Assembly (NCBI RefSeq): GCF_918797505.1
Contig: NC_092796.1
Location: 28,406,098-28,470,097, forward strand
Reading direction: 5' to 3'
DNA length: 64,000 bases
Source of the DNA: Bemisia tabaci
Taxonomy: Eukaryota; Arthropoda; Insecta; Hemiptera; Aleyrodidae
Positions within the stretch are counted from its first letter, which is position 1; every line of letters begins with the position of its first letter. Under the pieces are notes generated by a model that searched no databases, was not told the DNA's origin, and saw nothing but the letters and a program-made list of their open reading frames with translations. Both the position numbers and the translations under genes were made by a program. Of the stretch, positions 10,490-21,710 are shown in pieces.

Positions 10490-11497
10490 AAGTATCTAGT
10501 AAAAAAAGAGAGAAACAAATCGAATTCAGAAAATAAATTACAAACGAGAAAAGGCGACAAAATCTCTCATTTCCTGAGAGTAAAAGTATAGTAATCTCTA
10601 ATTTTTTTCGTCTTTCGGTGATACAAGAGACAGCACCTTTAATTAGTCGAGTTAAGAGAGAAACCGAACACGCAATTTGACCTGGAACGGAGCGGCGCGG
10701 CGGTCGGCGTGAAACACATGGCGCCTACAAGACTGCATGAATACTTCACGCATTGCGTCAAACGTAGTGCGGTCAGCAGCATTCGGCTTGAAACGCATAG
10801 CGCCTACAAGACTGCATGAATACTTCACGCATTGCGCCAAACAGTGAGGTCAGCAGCGGTCGGCGTGAAACGCATAGCGCCTACAAGACTGCATGAATAC
10901 CTTACGCATTGCGCCAACACAGTGCGGTCGGCGCGGCGGTGGAAGTTAAAATTTTTAACCACATTTATGTTTGTTCTTTCATGATTTTTCGTTCTTTTTT
11001 ATAAATGGAAGGCCTTGTCCAAACAGGGATGGGTTTACGGAACTGAACTTTTGTTAGTGTTGACAGGGCTTTCACAAAAATGTGCCCAACACGAGTAAAC
11101 GCGTCTTATATACCCCTCCCCCACCGGTTCACTTGATGGTTTTTATAGATTCGACAGATCACACAGGTGAGATTACATTGATATCGATTGGTTCAATATG
11201 TAACCAAAGCCTCAAGAGTCAATTTAGAAATTTGAGGTAACGGGTCTTATGTGATCGAATTTTTATTCTCTCTAGTACCAAACGGCAATGAAAGGTGAAA
11301 TTGTTGGGAATTTTCTCATTTTCAGCTTTTCCGAAATAAATCCTAAAATTTTTGTTAGAGGTTATGTTCTATTGTTTTGAACCAAACGATACATCGAACC
11401 ACTGTCGAATACGATCTATTGATGTTTCACAACAAATGAGAAGGGGGCGGAATAATACAGGCGGCCCACGGGCGGCATGTAGGTAAATCCGGCCCTG
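10490..11497. mobile_element. hAT element with CAGGGCCGGATT ends, left end missing
   Basis: From about 10490 it follows the copy at 30697-31506 (AAATAAATTACAAACGAGAA, CTCTCATTTCCTGAG, GGAACGGAGCGGCGCGGCGG) and ends AAATCCGGCCCTG. The left ~100 bp of the element are absent. It includes extra sequence at about 11150-11400 not present in the 810-bp copy. Confidence 0.8.
10690..10935. repeat. Tandem array inside the hAT element, ~3 units
   Basis: Units of about 75-80 bp share GGTCGGCGTGAAACGCATAG, GCGCCTACAAGACTGCATG and ACTTCACGCATTGCG. Equivalent arrays sit at 30985-31215 and 58370-58520. Confidence 0.85.
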
Positions 11498-11666
11498 CTC
11501 TCTATTCCACGGTTGCAATCAGATTTGCAGGTCGCCTTCAATTTTAGTGGATAGGCAAGAAGCGACCTGACGAGTACCTTATTCAAAAAACCAACATTTA
11601 TCTGACTTGAAAAGCTTCGATTGAATAGAACGTGCACTACGTCAGAACGTCAAAAGTGACACAGAC

Positions 11667-11715
11667 ACAATTTTATTGGTGGCTTGAAGATTAAGTGACT
11701 GCACAATCGCGATCT
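11667..11715. repeat. Short dispersed repeat, copy 2
   Basis: ACACAATTTTATTGGTGGCT and the following bases match 6600-6655 with one or two changes. Immediately after (11740-11800) is a fragment of the AGAGTCC..ACTGAGAG MITE (ATGGATTCACGTTGTCTTAAC). Confidence 0.7.
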
Positions 11716-11869
11716 TAAGTACGGAGATCTCTCGCGAAAATACGGTAACCAATCAGAAATGGATTCACGTTGTCTTAACTTCTCAGTATAAAGGAACTCG
11801 AGTTCCGTTCTTTTCAAGTAAACTCTGACTATTTGGCAGCAAAGGAGCGCGTCCGACGTATTTAAAATA

Positions 11870-12300
11870 TGTCGGCGGGTTGTGGCCGGGGCGGCGTGCA
11901 GCGGAGTAACCGCTAGCTTCATCGGTGCGTCCGTCGCGCGGGCGCGGCGTTGCGTTCGCGCGATGCGTGCGTGCGTGCGACCCCATTCAAATGAAGGCGC
12001 GAGCGGCGCGGCGGGCGGCTTCCCACCACTACCAGTCGACTCGAGCGGCTGCAACGCTGCAACACCACTTCCACTCCACTGCACCACCGTCGCCGGTCAA
12101 TAAAAATACGTGTGCGTACGCGGTGGAGCACCGTCGCGCATCGAACCATACAGCACGCGGACTGAAATGTCAACGATACGGAGGCGATGGAAGCTGGTCT
12201 ACGCGGCAGCGGTTCTCAAAGGGGTCTGTGTCGCGGACCGTACTTTTGCGGTCAGGGTCAGGGAAAGGTCACGGGTCACCTACGAGCACCGAGTAATTTT
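11870..12300. other. GC- and CpG-rich segment, no gene assigned
   Basis: A strong CpG-rich patch. Frames up to 145 codons open on both strands across the same bases, a composition effect. No splice-linked partner exon or familiar protein is visible; a promoter or untranslated first exon is possible. Confidence 0.35.
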
Positions 12301-12353
12301 TTAGACTTTTTCAAAGAGGAGCCTTTGAGAGGCAAGAGAAAAACGGAAGAGCA

Positions 12354-12586
12354 TACAGTGGATGGAGTCAATGGAAGAGGTCGGACAAGATTTGGGAACT
12401 TTAAAAGCTCATAACTCCGTTCATACAACAATTTGAGATTATAAAAGTGGTTCCATTGGTTTCCTCTTGTAATTCCTTTCTAGAAACACCCCTTAAAATC
12501 TATGATATGACGAATTAAACATCAAAATTTTCAGTTTTAGTCAAAAAATTAATGTCCGACCTCTCTTATAAACTCGATCCACTGTG
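12354..12586. mobile_element. CACAGTGGATCGA-family MITE
   Basis: Starts TACAGTGGATGGAGTCAATG and ends AACTCGATCCACTGTG. Shares AACTTTAAAAGCTCATAACTC and the interior with the other copies. Confidence 0.8.
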
Positions 12587-12619
12587 CACCGTCGGAGCCA
12601 TCATGCGATGCGAAATTGC

Positions 12620-12832
12620 TTTCGAAAAATCACGATTTTTCAGAAAAATTTGTGAATGTTCCTCCTCAGATTTTTAAGAGAATTTCGCTCGTCATTTGAT
12701 CTAAAAAGTCTGAAAATTTCGAGGAAAAAAATTCATAACTTCTTTAAAAATTAAATATTGAAATATTCTATCCAAATGAGAAATTTGGCATCATTCGAAT
12801 GCTCATGCGGGCGTTTTGACTTAGCACAACAG
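12620..12832. mobile_element. Diverged 4-bp-TSD MITE, left end lost
   Basis: The right half matches the family (AATTTGGCATCATTCGAATG, then CTTAGCACAACAG) and TTTGATCTAAAAAGTCTGAAA is the family centre. The left terminus cannot be found. Confidence 0.65.
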
Positions 12833-12839
12833 CATAGGT

Positions 12840-14185
12840 TCTGCTGCAGTTCGAATAAATTTAAGGACTCATGATATTCACTTGCGGCTTCGATAAGTGG
12901 TTCATAATTTCCACGATCTTATTTTCCAGGAAAGGGTCCCTCAGACTTGGCTGGACAAAATTTTAACGAATAAGTTTATGGGCTGTTTGAAAGCAAAAAT
13001 ATTTAACTAAAGAAAAACTCGAGAGGAAACATTAATGGGATTCGGGTCGACGCCTTACCTAGGATTTCATCCGACAACTTAGCGAAATTTGCGAGTCAAG
13101 AGCGGCGAGACTAAAAATCGGGGAAACGCCGCGATGCTTGAGGTATCTCCCTAGTTTTGCAGGCGCTTCTCACAATCCTTGCTCGCGCGAAGTTCAAAGT
13201 TTCGACAATTTTCTTCCGAGAGATGGGGTCCCTTTTCACAGATTCGGTCACAATTGAGACACATGATACAGCTATTTCGACTGCCAAGAAGATACGATTG
13301 CCATTCCGCCAAAAGAAGGAGACACGAGAACTTAAACTCTTTTCGGCTAACTCGAAGACTTTAACGCAAAGTGGACGAGCTGGATGGGGAAAAACACGTG
13401 ATACAAATATTTTGACATCCAAGATGATAAAATAGCACAACCGCAAAATTGAAGAGAACATGGTGTTCTCCATAAATCAACAATTCGGTTCGTCAAGCCC
13501 AACTTATTACAGTTAATGTAACTGAACGTGCGGTTCGTATAACCGAACATAAGAGATTAAAAGAACAGATGAGCGAAGTTCGGTACGGTGAAAACCAGTA
13601 CTTAATTGGAGCAAAATCTTCGGTGCTGCTCGTAACCTTGCAGCGACGACCATCTAAGTAATTCAAGTTGCAAGTATCCCAACTATAGAACAAGAGCGCT
13701 CCTTTTCATCGAGAAAAAAATTTGCGGGGCCTAAAACTTTCATCCGAGCATTTTAAGGTGAAAAAGAAAGGAGATAGGAGAGCCGGGACGTTTTGAAGAG
13801 CACTTGAACTTGTAAAAAGGTGAGAGCAAGTTAGTTCGAACGCGATAACTTTCTCCTCGAAAATTTTAACGTACCCAATTGCCTTCTTTTATCAGAGAAA
13901 GATGCATACATCGCATCCATTAGAAATCATTATGCAATCAGCTTAGAATAAATCAGAAAACACTTGCAACTACCACCTGAGGATTAAAGTAACACGATCT
14001 ATAAACGTGAATGAGAAGATACAGCCGCGGGGGCTACGGAGATCCGCAAAATAATCTTCAGGTTATCTTTATCAGAATTCAAAAAGGAACCGGTGGCGTT
14101 AAGATAGATATTGAAATTTCAAGGAAATGCTGAACGATTTTCGACGTTCAAAATGAGTGATACGTAAATCCAATTAGGCCGAGTG
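12840..14185. other. Unassigned sequence
   Basis: No repeat of the catalogued families. Frames of 92 and 120 codons open on opposite strands over 13111-13473, neither with splice or similarity support. Short GTTCGGTT/AACCGAAC strings at 13490-13590 recur at 24080-24180. Confidence 0.45.
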
Positions 14186-14187
14186 TA

Positions 14188-14442
14188 ATTACACTGTAAG
14201 GAGTTGCTCAGAAAAAACGACGTATGAACATTCAAAAGTCAAGTAAGTGCATATCGCCCTATAAAAGACTCGTTTTTGAGGTGTAATGTTTTTCCCTGAG
14301 ATTTGTAGATTCTTTGCATCATATCTCGAGTAAAATTACTTATCTGAAAATTTATAAGAAAAATATTCACTAGTGTCCCAGAAATTTTGAATTTCATCAA
14401 ATAATTCGTTTCATGCTAGCGTTTTTCTTCACAACAACAGTA
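14188..14442. mobile_element. Strongly diverged 4-bp-TSD MITE
   Basis: Left end region ACTGTAAGGAGTTGCTCAG then ACGACGTATGAACATTC, right end region GCGTTTTTCTTCACAACAACAG. The interior keeps GAGATTTG, TCTGAAAATTTATAAGAA and TATTCAC. Confidence 0.6.
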
Positions 14443-14454
14443 GGTACACTGTAC

Positions 14455-14745
14455 AGGGTAGCAGCAAAATTCCATTTTATCATTCCCTGACTTCTTCTAA
14501 TGAAATTCCCTGACTACTTTACGATAGTGTAAGGGCATTTAATTAATAAGGTCAAAACGCTGGCACAATAACGCGATCAGCTGGCCCACCGCGGACCCGA
14601 TTTTTTCGTGGACCGCGGCTCCACAAAAATTCCCTGACCTTTGACGAAATTCACCGACTTTCCCCTGATTTTTCCCGGTTGAGGTGCATTCCCTGACTTT
14701 TCCCGATTTTTCCGGTTTTCCCGCTCGCTAGTCACCCTGAGGTAC
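14455..14745. repeat. 'ttccctgac' remnant
   Basis: Contains ATTCCCTGACTTC, AATTCCCTGACTACTTTACG, CATTCCCTGACTTTTCCCG and CGGTTTTCCCGC, typical of this repeat group, but clear ends are not visible. Confidence 0.55.
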
Positions 14746-14930
14746 AGTATAATAAGAATATCAGAACTTTACGCCATTTTTTAAAAACAAAATGAAAGAT
14801 GAAATTTGTCGCTAAATCGTGTCAGTTAAAATCCGATGGTACAAAAATAATATACAAGAATGTTAAGATCTAAATATTTACACTCATGTTACGTCATTCA
14901 TAGCATGGCTCAATTAACTTCTTCTCGAAC

Positions 14931-15195
14931 CAGGGCTGCCACAGAAGTCAGAAAATGAAATTCCTGGACATTTCCCTGGTTTCCCTGACACATTTTGGTG
15001 AAATTTCCTGACAATTATTGAAGATGTGAAGGATGGTTAAGAAGGAATAATTGCAAGAACTTTTCAGGCAAAATGTGTTGTTCAAAACCTCAAACCCATA
15101 CTGGAAAGCAAATGAAGGTGATTTAACAAATTTTCCCTGGCATTTTCGTCAATTTCCCTGAAATTTCACGGTTTTCCCTGACTATGGTAACCCTG
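14931..15195. mobile_element. 'ttccctgac' MITE, copy 2
   Basis: Begins CAGGGCTGCCACAGAAG and ends TATGGTAACCCTG. Aligns with 2537-2792 throughout, including ACACATTTTGGTGAAATT and TTCAAAACCTCAAACCCATA. Confidence 0.8.
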
Positions 15196-15229
15196 TCGAA
15201 CACTATGAAAATCAGGAATCCATTCCAGA

Positions 15230-15660
15230 GTGGTAAGTTCAGACGGAACTTGGAAATCCGGAGTTCGCACGGACATGAAACGTGGGTTTGAAAGCTCTGT
15301 CGGAGCTGGACGGTGTGCGCCGGTCTCCATCTCCAGATGAAAGTTGGAAGAAAATCCTCGCGCTCATCAAGGTCATCGGTGGCGTCGCTAATAAACTGCA
15401 CGTCCTGCAATTGGAGATCGAAACCAGTTCCACTCGGTCGAGGAGTGCACGCCTGCCGATCAGATCGCGGCCCCCGACGCGACTTCAAAATAAAAAACCT
15501 TTTCGTCTCATCGACGGATTTGGACTCGGGCCCCGGACCAGGTGTCAGGTAAAAGTAAGCCGGGGGCCTTTCCGCGGATTAGACGCATGAATAATGCAAG
15601 GAACGGCTTTTGATTCGGGCCCGAGGAGCACGAAAAACAACCCGAACAAAAAACCGTTCG
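15230..15660. other. GC-rich segment with overlapping open frames, unassigned
   Basis: Frames of 102 (plus) and 121 (minus) codons overlap here. The minus frame begins inside the 'ttccctgac' MITE, which argues against it. The local GC rise resembles the other CpG-rich patches. A degenerate exon or processed gene fragment remains possible; I do not recognise either product. Confidence 0.25.
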
Positions 15661-15749
15661 TTTAATCAGGAGTCAACGAAACGAAGGATCCATTGCCTAT
15701 ACTGACCACATGCTCCCAATCTCAAATGTCCTCCGATGGATCCAGTAGA

Positions 15750-15905
15750 CTGTCGTGCTAAGGCAGAGCGCCGTATGAACCTTCAGACGTTGCCACATTT
15801 CCATTAATAAAGACCTAATTTACTGGGAAAATCGTGAATGTTTTTCTTCAATTTTTTTCGAACAATTTTGTTTGCAATTTTGTCTACTTCAAATATCTAA
15901 AAATT
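15750..15905. mobile_element. Left half of a 4-bp-TSD MITE
   Basis: CTGTCGTGCTAAGGCAGAGC and GAACCTTCAGACGTTGCC start a family copy that fades near the middle (CAAATATCTAAAAATTTGAGG). The right end is missing. Confidence 0.7.
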
Positions 15906-15952
15906 TGAGGCCTCTTCGAGGCCTCCATTTTGGACAAGACAGAAACCTTCGG

Positions 15953-16262
15953 GCATGGTGTCTAGTCTCCTTGGCAAAGCTTATTCCCTGATTTTCAGGA
16001 GCTCATTCCCTGACGAGAGACCGAAGTTTTCTCCCACTTTCCCGGGATTTTCTTGGGAAAACTAATATAAGAATATAATTTTCCGAGTTTCAGATATGAA
16101 AATCGATTTTCATTAATCTTAAGTAGGTACAGTCATTTCTTTGGCGCACGTCAGAATAGACCGCCAAATTTGAAAACGAAATGATCCCTGGGTGGTTGGA
16201 GAAGAGATTCCCGGTTTCTGGAACAGATTCCCTGATATTCCCGGTAAATTTTCATTCCCAGA
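15953..16262. repeat. Diverged 'ttccctgattt' repeat, copy 2
   Basis: Matches 452-845 block by block, starting at ATGGTGTCTAG and including ATTTTCAGGAGCTCATTCCC and GAGATTCCCGGTTTCTGGAA. Confidence 0.6.
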
Positions 16263-16764
16263 TGAATCTCGGTATTTAAAAAACTTGACACCATGCCTTA
16301 GGGCGTCATTGCAAAGTCCACTAGGATCGCTCCTCAATCGCAGTTTTGCGACGATGTCGAAAATAACACCTTCGACAAACTCGGTTACTAACATACGAGC
16401 TGATCGAAGTAACAACATGGAAATTTAAATTGTAGGGTTTCACCCGGACAAGTATGACAAGTTCTATTCAGAGTTTTTCACACACGTCACAAGTGAGCTT
16501 CGGCTCATGTAATGTATTGATGCTATAAATTGAGATAATACCCTTTTAGTGCGGTGTGCCGTACAGTGCCTACCACCTACCTACCGGCATGATAAAGAAG
16601 CTGTGAGCCCCATCAACAAGATTTACAGTCTACATATCCGGAGTGGATTGCGGAGTAAAATTTTAGAACGGCAACCTCCACTTGACCGCTTCTTGATTGC
16701 ACGAGAATTCGTCTCTATTTTCATTGCCGAATAACAAGAACCAAAATGATCCTAAGTCAGGGAA

Positions 16765-17542
16765 TCAACAGGAGAAAAAAACAATGGACTGATATCTCTT
16801 GAAGAGTCTCCAGCCTACTCTGCCCTCCTGAGGCGATACTTACTGATGAAAAATATTTGTTCTTAACCTTCAATTTTTGATAGATACCTAGGTGAGAAAT
16901 AACTGGCTGAACTCAAACCTAGGTGCTCCCGATTCAAAACATTTTTGCCGAAATGCAATTCGGTGAGTTCGTGGCATACTAAGTATAGACGGATCGCTTC
17001 CAAGGGGTATGGATTCGATCGACATGAACCGATCGAAAAATTGAAACAGGAATCGGTCGACAAATTATTTAAAAACCGGTATCGATTTGACCGACATGCA
17101 TCGATCGAAAAATTAAAACGTGAACCAATCGCTGCGATTCGATGGACAAAATTTCATTGATTCACGGGTTAGTCGATCGCTTCACGTTTTAACTTTTCGA
17201 TCAATGCATGTCGATCGAATCGACACCGGTTTTTTAGTAATTTGTCAATCGATTCGCGTTTTCATTTTTCGATCGGTTCATGTCGATCGAATCCATACCC
17301 TCCGAAAGCGATCCGTCTATAGTATGCCTCGAACTCGCCGAATTGCATTTCGGCAAAAATGTTTTGAATCGGGAGCACCTAGATTTGAGTTCAACCAGTC
17401 ATTTCTTACCTATCTATCAAAAATTTAAGGGTAAAAACAAATATTTTTCATCAGTAGGTACCGCCGCAGGAGAGCAGAGTAGGCTGGAGACTCTTCAAGA
17501 GATATTGAAAAAATTGAGTCCTTTGTTTTTTTTCTCCTGTCG
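16765..17542. mobile_element. Large foldback element, ~370-bp arms
   Basis: The arms 16765-17155 and 17160-17542 are inverted copies: GAGTCTCCAGCCTACTCTGC versus CAGAGTAGGCTGGAGACTC, and GGTGCTCCCGATTCAAAAC versus GTTTTGAATCGGGAGCACC. Ends are AACAGGAGAAAAAAAC and TTTTTTTTCTCCTG. Both arms contain sub-repeats of GATCGACATG..CGATCGAAAAATT. The open frames here are by-products of the repeat. Confidence 0.85.
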
Positions 17543-17655
17543 AACTTTTCGATCAATGCATGTCGATCGAATCGACACCGATTTTTTAGTAATTTGTCAA
17601 TCGATTCACGTTTTCATTTTTCGATCGATTCACGCGATCGATCCATACCTTCCAT
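17543..17655. repeat. Extra copy of the foldback's inner segment
   Basis: TTTTCGATCAATGCATGTCG, ATCGAATCGACACCG and TTTTTTAGTAATTTGTCAATC repeat 17190-17300 just outside the foldback's right end. Confidence 0.8.
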
Positions 17656-17868
17656 CATTTCCACCAACGAACCCTCCGATCATGGGAGGTTTTGATATGG
17701 AAGCCATCGATATCAGAGGATGATTTTACACCCGAGGCAGCTGCGCATCTCACAGGCTTCACGCATGATTTTAAAGGAAACGAGCGCTTCCTCAGGATCA
17801 GGCTATCATGGCTCATCGAAGCGTTACATCATACCTCCCTCACCCTCAAGACCGACGTTTTACCCATT

Positions 17869-18117
17869 CTGTTGTGCTAAGGAAAAACGCCGTATGAACC
17901 GTCAGGCGTTGCCAAATTTCCTTTGATAAAACGAGAATTTCCTGATAAACTTAAGGATATTTTCTCACAATTCTTCAGATAAGTTTGTTCGCAGTTTCAA
18001 CTGAAGATTCTGAAAATTTCAAGGAAAATTATTATCTTTCCTCAAAAATAAGCATTTTATCGAAGGAAATTTGGCAACTCTCGAATGTTCATACGGCGTT
18101 CTACCTTAGCGCGGCAG
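17869..18117. mobile_element. 4-bp-TSD foldback MITE (CATT)
   Basis: CTGTTGTGCTAAGGAAAAA to ACCTTAGCGCGGCAG, 249 bp, CATT on both sides. The left arm is the TCAGGCGTTGCC type and the right arm the CTCTCGAATGTTC type. Confidence 0.9.
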
Positions 18118-18119
18118 CA

Positions 18120-18960
18120 TTCAAGTCGACTTTCCTCGCATTTACAGCCATTAAACATGCTTAATCCTGTCTATCATTCCAAGGAACCGTTTATTACTGA
18201 TATGACTCAAGCGCCTAAATCCGTCGCTCCTTGGCGTTAAGAGCGTATATGACGCAGTGACGAGCGATAACAGCTGGGAAACTTTAGAATCGCGGAAATT
18301 CTCTGACTTTCTTCGGTTTCCCAGACAGTGACTAAATTCCCTGATTATTTCCGGTTTTCCAACCCTGTAAACATCCTGAGCTTTCTTAAGTCGATTAAAA
18401 AAACCAAACCTTCGTTTTACGGATTCAAATGGAGACATCATTGCTGCGTAACAAAGCAAAAGATAAACAGAGCTGTGTACAGTAGAAGAAAAACACAATA
18501 TTCTTAAGGGTCATTAAGGGTGCACATTTTTCAGGCAAAATGGAATCATGCAAGTATGTCCTCAGAACTTCCAGACTTTTAAAACAATTCAAAACCATTC
18601 AACATGATATGTTGTGAAACTCCGTTTTGAAGAGCAGTTTTAAAAATTATACCTAATTGATTAACAAACTAGATGTGTTAAATTGATATAGCGTCTGAAC
18701 TGACCCTGCAGGAGGGTTAATATTTTTGATGATGCGATTTTTGTTTTGTTTTTTGTTTATTTCGTTCTACAGTAGTTTTTCTTTTTTCCTTTGATAAAAT
18801 GTTGATAGAAAGTAAATACTGAAAAAGTCTTAAAATTGCTCCAGTATAGGCAGTTGCTTAGTGCTTACTTTGATCTGCCTTTGAAAAATATTCTGCTATG
18901 ATTCCCAAAAAAATGTGCATCCCCAAGGACTGCATTATATGAAGAATAAAATTGCAGGAA
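18120..18960. other. Presumed intron or 3' side of the taperin-like gene
   Basis: Holds a short TTCCCTGATTATTTCCGG remnant near 18333. A 115-codon minus-strand frame at 18151-18498 has no splice link I can support to the exon at 18975. The gene's last exon could lie here or further left. Confidence 0.4.
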
Positions 18961-18974
18961 TATAAGGCGCTTAC

Positions 18975-20843
18975 CACTGGCCGATCTCTGTTAGATCGCA
19001 TAATGAGTCCGTCATTTTCAATGTAGTCAGGTACATCCTTCCTATCACTAAAGTTGAACACGACAGTGTTTTGTTGATGATGCCATGGTTTTTTCTCCCA
19101 TAATCCACCTGATTTCAGCTCATTTTCACTGGGATCAGAGCTAACACTATTACATCCCCGAGGATGTGCACTGATTTCAACCGGAACAGTATTAGATACA
19201 CGACTCGGCAACGTTTTGAACGCGACAACAACCTTGCTCACTGGTTGTTCTATAGACTTCACCTCGTTGATAAGATTTTTCTCTTTTTCTTGACTTGTTA
19301 GGTGATTTTGTTTCATATTATTTGGTAAATTTATCTGTCGACTAGAGACAATGGGCCGAATCACTCCAACTTGTTTCATGTGAGTAACAGGGGTACTGTT
19401 GACGGGACTAACTTTTGATTCTGGTGATACATCATTCTGAATTTTCGGGGGCGAAACGGGGGATGTTGGCTGAGGCGAAACAATAACGGTTGGCACTTCT
19501 TTTTGCGGCTCACTAGGTGATGCTGGAAGGTAAGATTTAGGCGAGTTATTGGAGTCTTTGTCATTTTCTTTGAATTTGAAACAAAGAGAGGTACCTCCTT
19601 TTCGAATATTCTCTAAGGCGTCCTTTGAGACTACTTTGTCTGGACTCAGTCTTTCATGGCTCTCATCAGTGGAAGACTCATCGTCATCATCAGTGCACTT
19701 TGATGAAACTGATTCAGATGGTTTGACCGTCACAGTTTCATCATTAATTTCAGGAATATTTACAGGTGATTTCAAGACAGGTTTTGAAACCATAGGATTA
19801 GTTGGAATGAATTTTAATGTTGAAGTATGGATATTAGATCTATTCACGTGATTTGAATTTGTTATTTTTGGAGGGGGAGTGAACTTACGCAACTGATTTT
19901 GATGTAATTTTTCTGGACTAGGCTTCGGAGAAAGATTTGGTTTAGAGAGAGGTACAGGCTTTTCACCTTTCATAATTTGTTTACTAATAGCAGCAGGGCT
20001 TGATACACTGTTAGACTGGACCACTTCACTGGGCTTGGCGACTTTGTTGATTTTCAATTTCGCTGGCTTCTTATCAGTTGAAGTGGGCTCGAACAATTTG
20101 ACTGTTTGTTTCACCACATCTGGAGGGGGAAGCTCCGTTTTTTCAAGAGGAGGGTTGTCAATACCATTCTCAATTTGTGGAACCTTTTCAAGGATAACAA
20201 GATCTTTAGTGCCGTTTAATTCGTGACACTTGTCGTTCAATAATGGAGTGGTTTTGATATCACGCATTTCACTGCCATTAGTATCCGCATGCACCAGGGT
20301 TTCCATAGATTGAGCACGCTTCAGACTATCATTACGTGTCATGGAATTTGCAGTACTCTTGTAGCAATTCTTACTAGAAGGATTCGAAGATTTAGAGTAT
20401 TTATTGAAACATTTTAGATTATTTACAGTCTTAGGTGGGGGCGCCTCTTCGTCCAGCATATTTTCCAAGCTCGTTGCTCGCCTCAGATTATTCAGCGACG
20501 GTCGGACTCCATACTTCTGGTTTTCACGCAACGTCATGCTCAAATATTTAGTTTTCAATTTGTTGACGATACCTGGGCCGTACTGGAACTCCTCGCTCGA
20601 GTCGGAGTGCGAATCCACATTGTCGCTGAGGTTCTTGACTTGAGCCCCGCTGCAAACAGAGCGGCTCCTGAGCATGCTCGGTCTCTTGGGCACAGACCTG
20701 AGCTTGGGGACGGGTAATCCATTGGAATTTTTGCTGAATTTCTTATCACTGGTCCTACACACGAATTCACAGCGCACATCACTGATCACTCCACTGTTCC
20801 TGTTCACCATGATGTCACCGGTGCACTCGTCGAGAATCCTCAT
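18975..20843 (-). CDS. Long exon of a taperin/phostensin-like protein (tentative)
   Basis: A 623-codon open stretch on the minus strand, by far the longest in the window, ending at a strong donor (CCAGTG|GTAAGC, intron starting at 18974), so the coding sequence continues in an exon I cannot find. The product is serine/proline/lysine-rich and largely disordered: SPKPSPEK, PPPPK- and SPVSPP-type stretches, an acidic DDDDESSTDE patch, and a better-conserved-looking C-terminal part with NTVVFNF and VPDYIENDGL. Together with the short basic WKREL-type segment in the exon upstream this resembles taperin/phostensin, vertebrate proteins that bind actin and protein phosphatase 1. I judge that from memory only. 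I see no signal peptide or membrane segment in the spliced part. The ATG at 20843 may not be the true start, because the upstream exon probably joins it (see the entry at 20977-21148). Confidence 0.8.
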
Positions 20844-20976
20844 CGTGCTTTGGAAACTTCATGAAAATTCGCGTGAGGTTGAGTCGGTCGCAAGGAGCTG
20901 CGACTAGGGATGCTGACCGAGTCGAAACTGCGCGAGGAAACAAACTTAGACGAGGAGATAGTGGCTTGGCCCCTAC

Positions 20977-21148
20977 CTCGATAACCGACGCGGAGGCAGA
21001 CGTTCGTTCTCGCTGCTGATAACCCGGAGGACTGAGGTGGTGGAGGAGCAAGGGCCCGGCCACTGGCCCGCTTTCGTAGGATCAACTCCCTCTTCCATTG
21101 AGGAATGTTTACATCAGGTCGTCCACTTTCCTCACCGGTAGTCGCCAT
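20977..21148 (-). CDS. Probable first coding exon of the taperin-like gene
   Basis: Minus-strand ATG at 21148 opens a frame beginning MATTGEESGRPDVNIPQWKR, then a basic ELILRKRASGRA segment and a PPPPQ run. The IPQWKREL motif is the part that recalls taperin/phostensin N-termini. A good donor (ATCGAG|GTAGGG) ends the exon at 20977 in phase 1, but no acceptor upstream of the long exon fits phase 1. Alternatively the frame simply runs on to the stop at 20840-20842, two bases inside the long exon's ATG. Either an unseen small exon, an alternative start, or a one-base indel in the 20840-20861 overlap would reconcile them. Confidence 0.55.
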
Positions 21149-21149
21149 A

Positions 21150-21700
21150 CTGGTCCGCCAGCAAACAGCCAACACCGAGTCTCTACGTACTTACTCGCGC
21201 TACAAGCTCACTCCATCGCCGACTGCCAGCCTATTCACATCGCCGGGAAGATAACTCCACCGATGGCATTTTTATCTTCCAATAATGCTGACGCGTCGAA
21301 TTAAATGCAGCACCATGCCGCGATCCGAGAGGGAAAAATCCACAAGTACTTGTAAACACACTTGAAACCGACAGGGACATGACTGAAAAAGCCTCGCTGG
21401 ATTCGCACTGCTCGTCTACTCGAAAGATTTAACTGCAAGAATTTAAGACTAAAAGCTAGACACGGGAGTGAGATCAATCGTTACGGAGTTTAATTTGTTT
21501 CCCGATAAGTTTCCGAACTTTTTCGAGCACTTTGGTTTCGCGTCACTCCGTCTGCTTTTCATTGGATGTCCCCATTTCGCTTCACGCAACGCTGCGCGAA
21601 AGTACGGCTAGCGCTATCTCTCGGACTTTCGCGGAAGCATTAATCAATACATTACTGCAATGAGAGGTTGCGATTTCCGACACTGTTGCCGCTTCGTCGA
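21150..21700. promoter_or_regulatory. 5' flank of the taperin-like gene
   Basis: About 550 bp between the proposed start codon and the first repeat upstream. Moderately GC-rich near the ATG. No TATA box or other specific motif that I can support. Confidence 0.35.
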
Positions 21701-21710
21701 GATGCATGGC

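Noticed and set aside
11650..12304. Seven overlapping frames of 60-145 codons on both strands
   Set aside because: CpG-rich composition suppresses stops in all frames at once; no splice or similarity support.
15123..15590. Overlapping 121- and 102-codon frames on opposite strands
   Set aside because: The minus frame starts in a MITE and both reflect local GC content. Kept only as an unassigned GC-rich segment.
16930..17723. Frames of 66-147 codons with repeated RSMHVDRID-type peptides
   Set aside because: They arise from the sub-repeats of the large foldback and appear on both arms and strands.
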